The notes under the pieces: generated by a model
The model's database searches: none
Told to the model about the DNA's origin: nothing
The model's input: only the letters and a program-made list of their open reading frames with translations
NCBI RefSeq assembly: GCF_023150065.1
Contig: NZ_JAKLLN010000006.1
Location: forward strand, 62,001 to 126,000
Length of the DNA: 64,000 nt
Direction: 5' to 3'
Origin: Zoogloea sp.
GTDB taxonomy: Bacteria > Pseudomonadota > Gammaproteobacteria > Burkholderiales > Rhodocyclaceae
In this document: piece by piece, positions 61,701-64,000 of the stretch
How positions within the stretch are numbered: the stretch's first letter is position 1
Layout of the letters: the number at the start of each line of letters is the position of its first letter
Translations under genes and position numbers: made by a program

Positions 61701-64000
61701 GTGGTGCCACCCTCCTGCGCTTCGTAGAGGCCGTCGTGGGTCAGCGTCTGGCTTACTCCCTGGGTGTCACCGGTGAGTTCGGTGCGAGTCAGCGCACTGG
61801 TCGCGCCATCGCTGCGCGTGACCGTGAGGGTGCCATCGGCAAAGGTGATCGTGGAAATGCTGGCGGCAACTGCCGTCACCTCGCCTGCATCGGCCATGCC
61901 GTTGCCATTGGTGTCGATCCACAGGGACAAGGCCGCGAAGGCAGGGTCGCGGCTATCGAGGAGGCCATCGCCATTGGCATCGAGCGCCGCCAGACTGTTG
62001 CGCGACCCTGCGCCGGCACGGCCATCCACCAGCTCGTCGGCGGAAACCTTGCCGTTGCCATCGAGATCTACCGCCAGCAGTGCCGCCGTTGTCCAGGCGT
62101 TCTGCTCGACGTAGCCGTCGTGATCCAAGTCCAGCGCCGTGGCGACGGTACTGCCGTCGCCCAGGGTGAGAACCGTGCGGGTGACGTGCCCGCCATCGGT
62201 GGAGAGCTCGCCGGTAAATGTCGCGGTGGGGGGCGTTGCCGTGCTGCCCTGCTGCTGAAAGAGGGTCTGTGCCTCCCAGGCCGGGACAATGGCAGCCGCG
62301 GCATGCTCAAGAAAATCCCGGGCCAGGTCATTGACGCCTGCCTGGGTCTGCGCGTCGTGGCGGCTGCCGGCGGTGTCGTACTGCCGATACTGCACAGTGC
62401 CATCCGTCAGCGTCCAGGAGAGGCGCAAATAGCCGTCATCGGTATCCGGATCGTAGGCATAGCCGATCCTTGGCAAGCGGCTGGGGTCCAATCCATACAG
62501 GAGTTGGCCATCGGCGTCGGTGCGGCTGGCCAGCTCGCTTGTCAGGCCGCCCAGCAAGCTGTTCAGCCAGCCTGCTGCCGTGGCGCCGCCGCCTGCCTCA
62601 TCGTGGGTAGTCGATACCGAGACGTGCCCCGCGGAATCCCACCGGGTTTCGGCATCACCGTAGCGAGTCGGGATGTCCTCAGCGCCGCTGAAGAGACCAC
62701 TGAACACCATGTTGGCGACCATCAAGACCGCGCCGGCCACTGGGAAGGCGATCGCAACTGCACCAATTGCGGCGCCCAAGACGTCGCCATGCGCCAGGCT
62801 GTTCACGATGCCCAGGACTGGTACGACGTCGCTGAAGGCTGCGCCAAGTGCATTCGAGATGGCATCTGACGCGAAGGTGTTGGCTAGGCTGGCGCCCGAC
62901 ACGATGATCCCGCCGGCATCTCCGCTTTCCAATGCGTTGTAGAGATTCAGCGCCGAGGCCACTGTACCCAAAGCGCTGGCGGCGCCATCGAGATCCGCGC
63001 TGCCTGCGTTGTTGAGCTTGCTCAGATTGTTGGCCAGGTTCACCCCTGACACCGCGGCTGCAAACGCGTCGCCATGCTCGATGGCCAGAACGAGGTTGGC
63101 AGCGCTGCTGATGGCGCCGGCGGTCAGCCTGTCGGCATTGGCGGGTTGCGGGGTGTCGTTGTGGCTTGCATGGCTGTTGTCGGCGGGGCTTGACCCCTCT
63201 GGGATCGAACCGGGCTCGAGGGATAGGGTGTCGCTGTCGTCGTTGCTGTTCAGGGGCGCGGCAATCGGCGCTGCTTGAGGAACTGTGGGGTTGATCGTGT
63301 CGCTGTCGGCTTCAAAGGCAGGGAGCGGGGCTGCTGCAGCCTCCTGCGCTGTATCAACCTCAACCTGCGTGGGAGCGGGATGGTCCACCGCTGCATACTG
63401 AAACGGCTTATCTGAGATGGGTTCTACGTTGGTGCTGCTGCCATCGCTTCGCTGTACCGTCCAGGAGCCATCCGGCTTGCTTGAAAGCGCATCCTGCTGT
63501 GGGTCAAACTCAACACGCTGGCCACTTGGTAAAACGATGGCTGAATTGCCACCTGCTGCATCGCGTTCAATGTGTAGTCCCGGTAAACTCGTCACCTCCT
63601 GCGTCGTTTTGTCGTAAATGGTCTGGGATTGATCGCGCAGGCTGATGGTGACCGTCTTGTCGGAATATTCGTCGATCAGTTGCGGATCGTCGTAACCGTT
63701 GCCCAATTCAATACGACGGGTAGCGCCATCGGGTGTTTTGCCGATTTCAACGAAATTCTGGTTGCGTAACTGCTCAGCGGCGTCGTGCAGACCGCTACGC
63801 TCGAGCATGCCAACGAGATCAGCGGTGCCATGTGCTGCTGCCAAGGTCAGGGCACACGGCACGGGTGCCGCCACGCACAGGCCTTTCAGAATCAGCTCCG
63901 CACCGTAGCCGCCCACATTGGCCAGTTGGGTGTCCATACCCAGTTTCTGGAACGCCGATGCCAGGGCCCCGCCCGGTTCTCCGGGAGTCGACAAGATCAC
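55703..64000 (-). CDS. Giant type I secreted cadherin-repeat protein, partial (N-terminus outside window)
   Basis: The C-terminal 2765 residues of a very large exported protein; the frame runs off the right edge. Order seen: a hydrophobic Gly/Ala-rich region with repeated GD-GAAxG patterns (about residues 300-437, ending VLMVANMVFSGLFSG), an EF-hand-like cluster (about 620-700: DLDGNGKVSADEL, DTNGNGMADAGEV), a Pro/Ala-rich linker (about 850-1100), twelve tandem cadherin-like domains (about 1100-2285), and a C-terminal region with further DxNxDG calcium loops (DLNGDGWKER, DANGDGQIDVMDE, DSSGDGMISSADA). No GGxGxDxUx nonapeptide array is obvious, although the exporter predicts a C-terminal T1SS signal. 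Likely an adhesin or toxin-like surface protein; calcium probably orders the repeats. Confidence 0.88.
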   Translation of the reverse strand: MILSTPGEPGGALASAFQKLGMDTQLANVGGYGAELILKGLCVAAPVPCALTLAAAHGTADLVGMLERSGLHDAAEQLRNQNFVEIGKTPDGATRRIELGNGYDDPQLIDEYSDKTVTISLRDQSQTIYDKTTQEVTSLPGLHIERDAAGGNSAIVLPSGQRVEFDPQQDALSSKPDGSWTVQRSDGSSTNVEPISDKPFQYAAVDHPAPTQVEVDTAQEAAAAPLPAFEADSDTINPTVPQAAPIAAPLNSNDDSDTLSLEPGSIPEGSSPADNSHASHNDTPQPANADRLTAGAISSAANLVLAIEHGDAFAAAVSGVNLANNLSKLNNAGSADLDGAASALGTVASALNLYNALESGDAGGIIVSGASLANTFASDAISNALGAAFSDVVPVLGIVNSLAHGDVLGAAIGAVAIAFPVAGAVLMVANMVFSGLFSGAEDIPTRYGDAETRWDSAGHVSVSTTHDEAGGGATAAGWLNSLLGGLTSELASRTDADGQLLYGLDPSRLPRIGYAYDPDTDDGYLRLSWTLTDGTVQYRQYDTAGSRHDAQTQAGVNDLARDFLEHAAAAIVPAWEAQTLFQQQGSTATPPTATFTGELSTDGGHVTRTVLTLGDGSTVATALDLDHDGYVEQNAWTTAALLAVDLDGNGKVSADELVDGRAGAGSRNSLAALDANGDGLLDSRDPAFAALSLWIDTNGNGMADAGEVTAVAASISTITFADGTLTVTRSDGATSALTRTELTGDTQGVSQTLTHDGLYEAQEGGTTTLHAVNQRTFDGDAAHQHGGEANPDAQGEILIDAGDARILSLGNATATSRAEQDSIQGDALLQSAGAGTVITGQTAGGQAGNKADIAIVSDTPASPPAPSPNATLRLDAGDPRIQSAPPAPAKPRAPIVVPPGLAFVPSAATNPTRVIEQVTAEMIVSATSGLFGANAPLAGITVAALPLVFPTVVSAAEASTDAIGGPPAMPSSLTDAMLQDVLAGRRHDDAPAPTGTSPVAWSVGMVTSNAPGNSGIASPYTPTGGQGPLPTQVLTDWHSVAAVATPNVATPPASQTLGLADWVSVPHAPQAASGAATSSTGLQGGGPTDTATPPQAQPLAATVFINHAPDVQGEQASSLEDTALVISPADLLANDSDRDGATVGQTLTLTAVGNATHGSVSLAGGQVHFSPDADYFGPAGFDYTVSDGAGGESVARFSLDVLPVNDAPQAAGESASGTEDTLLLIDPASLLANDLDIDNAHGDLRITTLTDAHHGKVSWTVGPDGQPWLAFTPEADFHGDAGFTYTVSDGGGGESTATATLSIAPVNDIPLATGETATGSEDTGITFTAAQLLANEVDADGDPLSIVRAGNGQHGTVSVNSRGDVSFLPDANYHGPAGFDYWISDGQGGEAKAHVTISLASINDAPVAENDVLGSFAEDTAIMIASADLLRNDGDIDSATLTVTSVSDARHGAVEQLADGSIRFTPDADYNGPAGFRYTVSDGDGGETTAVAILTVTPVNDAPVAHGETASGDEDHEMVFPAALLLANDVDADTPYGDHLAITAARLADPATGSVRIGDDGAVHFTPHPDYAGPAAVIYQVSDSTGLNSTATLTLTILPVNDVPVVVDETVAGTEDTVLRFDPALLLANDRDIDNTHPELFISALGTAQHGTVRWRDTAAGQVIEFTPERDFFGEAGFAYIVADGAGGEAQGYVTVNVANVNDAPLARDDSASGLEDTPLTWTSAALTGNDTDVDDDALSITAVGNAHGGTVTMINDQVVFVPDADYSGPGSFDYTASDGHGGLSSAHVVLEIAAVNDAPTVVGETIQGVEDTPLDIDPAALLANDRDIDSPLGSLHVIAVGGASHGTVTQQPDGTLHFVPDVDFAGDASFNYTVADDAGATASGTATIHVANVNDAPVVTGETITSAEDMVLNLKEALLANDTDADTPHGALGVSAITNAEHCTVSVNGDGSVTFRPEANYSGPAAFDYTVSDGSGGYGTARANFVITPVNDAPLVTNESATADEDSIIHFSAAALLANDTDIETPNSLSIVAVGAAYGGWVSQSGDDITFRPYENFNGAASFRYSVADPDGGLSQGQVNINYLPMNDAPVVNNELFHSRQNVATTITEAALLQNDDDDGGHYNLRVSDVYNAYGGTFTSFTGGNVTFQPDAGFSGIASFNYVVTDSEGASSSGYAQIDFSQPNLNPVATDDSFSGTEDVVFNIATAQLLANDSDADDPGNLTVTAVGGATHGTVRLDSASGNVIFTPDSNYNGTAQFNYTVADPYGGSAQAIAFLDIKAVNDAPIIDRVEWNAVDARHPDQSANDGNGVIIGEHIDDPYRASGRIIAHDPDGEDSAITYSIITAPVHGKAWANQYTSADYAAHLNEQGLDYGNGFENISQGVLGLGGTTPLASAWIDKSGAWQYYSMLGDPYTGADPFIIRITDGQGAYTDVSIATNHYGSSINTGGGGCPVVLDLNDNGIELLAPEDSSIFADLNGDGWKERIGWVASGDGVLAYDANGDGQIDVMDEVSFVKYKDGARTDLEGLAGLDSSGDGMISSADAVWSQLGVVTGAARQDSTGKISDWSSLDSNGITSISLDRQGALHLDHGNVVFGTSTLTFANGHTSVAGDVMFAGAGMALPSEVLAALEPACTANEAIDVTPPAAAAITGETSAATATDTTDTPAPEAGHQQKSVAMPEGAPEMVMPTSAGDVAEENGLSLEAADAIARIRQQALLFNQASVTAEVDTNAALLAYVPPQAEASDAGAALVDLAAPASAEPAHA
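57150..60690 (-). repeat. Twelve tandem cadherin-like (Cadherin_5/VCBS-type) repeats
   Basis: Each unit is about 95-102 codons (285-310 bases) and begins with a VNDAP-type linker. It then carries the pattern ETxxGTEDT...LLANDxDxD...AxHGTV...FTPDxDYxGPAxFxYTVSDGxGG. Unit boundaries on the plus axis are near 60690, 60380, 60075, 59785, 59490, 59185, 58890, 58605, 58310, 58020, 57730, 57435 and 57150. The last three units, nearest the C-terminus, drift most from the consensus (for example MNDAPVVNNELFHSRQN and NLNPVATDDSF). Confidence 0.9.

Noticed and set aside
60374-62869. An 831-codon open frame on the plus strand opposite the giant protein gene
   Set aside because: It mirrors the high-GC coding strand, has Gly/Ala/Val-rich composition with no domain, and the minus strand carries clear tandem cadherin repeats. 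It is a shadow frame.
55703-64000. Classification as a LapA-type adhesin controlled by LapD/LapG
   Set aside because: The N-terminal retention module would lie outside the window, and no lapD or lapG gene is present. The nearby GGDEF-EAL protein is cytoplasmic and lacks the LapD periplasmic domain.

Overview
The window looks like a chromosome segment of a high-GC betaproteobacterium. A member of the Rhodocyclales or a close relative is the best guess. The pointers are a TorF-type porin placed in front of glnK-amtB, a PEP-CTERM protein, a fused isobutyryl-CoA mutase (IcmF), GGDEF/EAL and PAS-kinase signalling genes, and the general gene mix. This is a judgement from gene families; no 16S gene or other decisive marker is present. 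I see no rRNA or tRNA gene, no CRISPR array and no transposase.

Layout. 0-2 kb: end of a branched-chain amino acid ABC transporter operon (livM fragment, livG, livF). 2-9 kb: housekeeping and small enzymes (a Nudix hydrolase, a ceramidase-like membrane protein coupled to a Bcr/CflA exporter, a YifB/ComM ATPase, YceI, UbiK). 8.5-11.4 kb: a nitrogen-control operon, porin-glnK-amtB, behind a near-consensus sigma-54 promoter with two NtrC-like sites. 11.5-22 kb: purU, thrH, an ABC-F ATPase, LysR and Rrf2 regulators, an NDH-2-like flavoprotein and an iron-sulfur bacterial photolyase that follows two truncated remnants. 22-30 kb: PepSY, GlsB and BaiN-type proteins, a di-haem cytochrome c, an amidohydrolase-fold protein that has lost its metal histidines, a PEP-CTERM protein with a sigma-54-like promoter, and a radical SAM/zinc-ribbon membrane protein pair. 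REP-like palindromes lie between some of these. 30-40 kb: metal and drug transporters, Psd, PACE, NamZ-like DUF1343, FliW, a DEAD-box helicase with a long leader, a YpfJ-type metalloprotease and a VOC protein. 40-46 kb: a tightly packed signalling operon (AraC, PAS-GGDEF-EAL, hybrid kinase, OmpR-type regulator). 46.4-49.6 kb: icmF.

49.8-64 kb: a type I secretion operon read on the minus strand. The order is a giant cadherin-repeat protein (N-terminus outside the window), a GNAT acetyltransferase, the T1SS ABC exporter, a HlyD adaptor, a TolC-like channel and an HlyC-family lysine acyltransferase. Most of these genes abut or overlap by a few bases, so they are probably made together to secrete, and perhaps acyl-modify, the giant protein. 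The HlyC-like enzyme appears to lack the catalytic histidine of its family, and the substrate lacks obvious RTX nonapeptides. This is the best candidate in the window for an under-described system.

Other points worth attention are the probable premature terminator in the helicase leader, the histidine-less amidohydrolase, the photolyase remnants with nested ATGA overlaps, and the frequent 4-base stop/start overlaps that suggest translational coupling.
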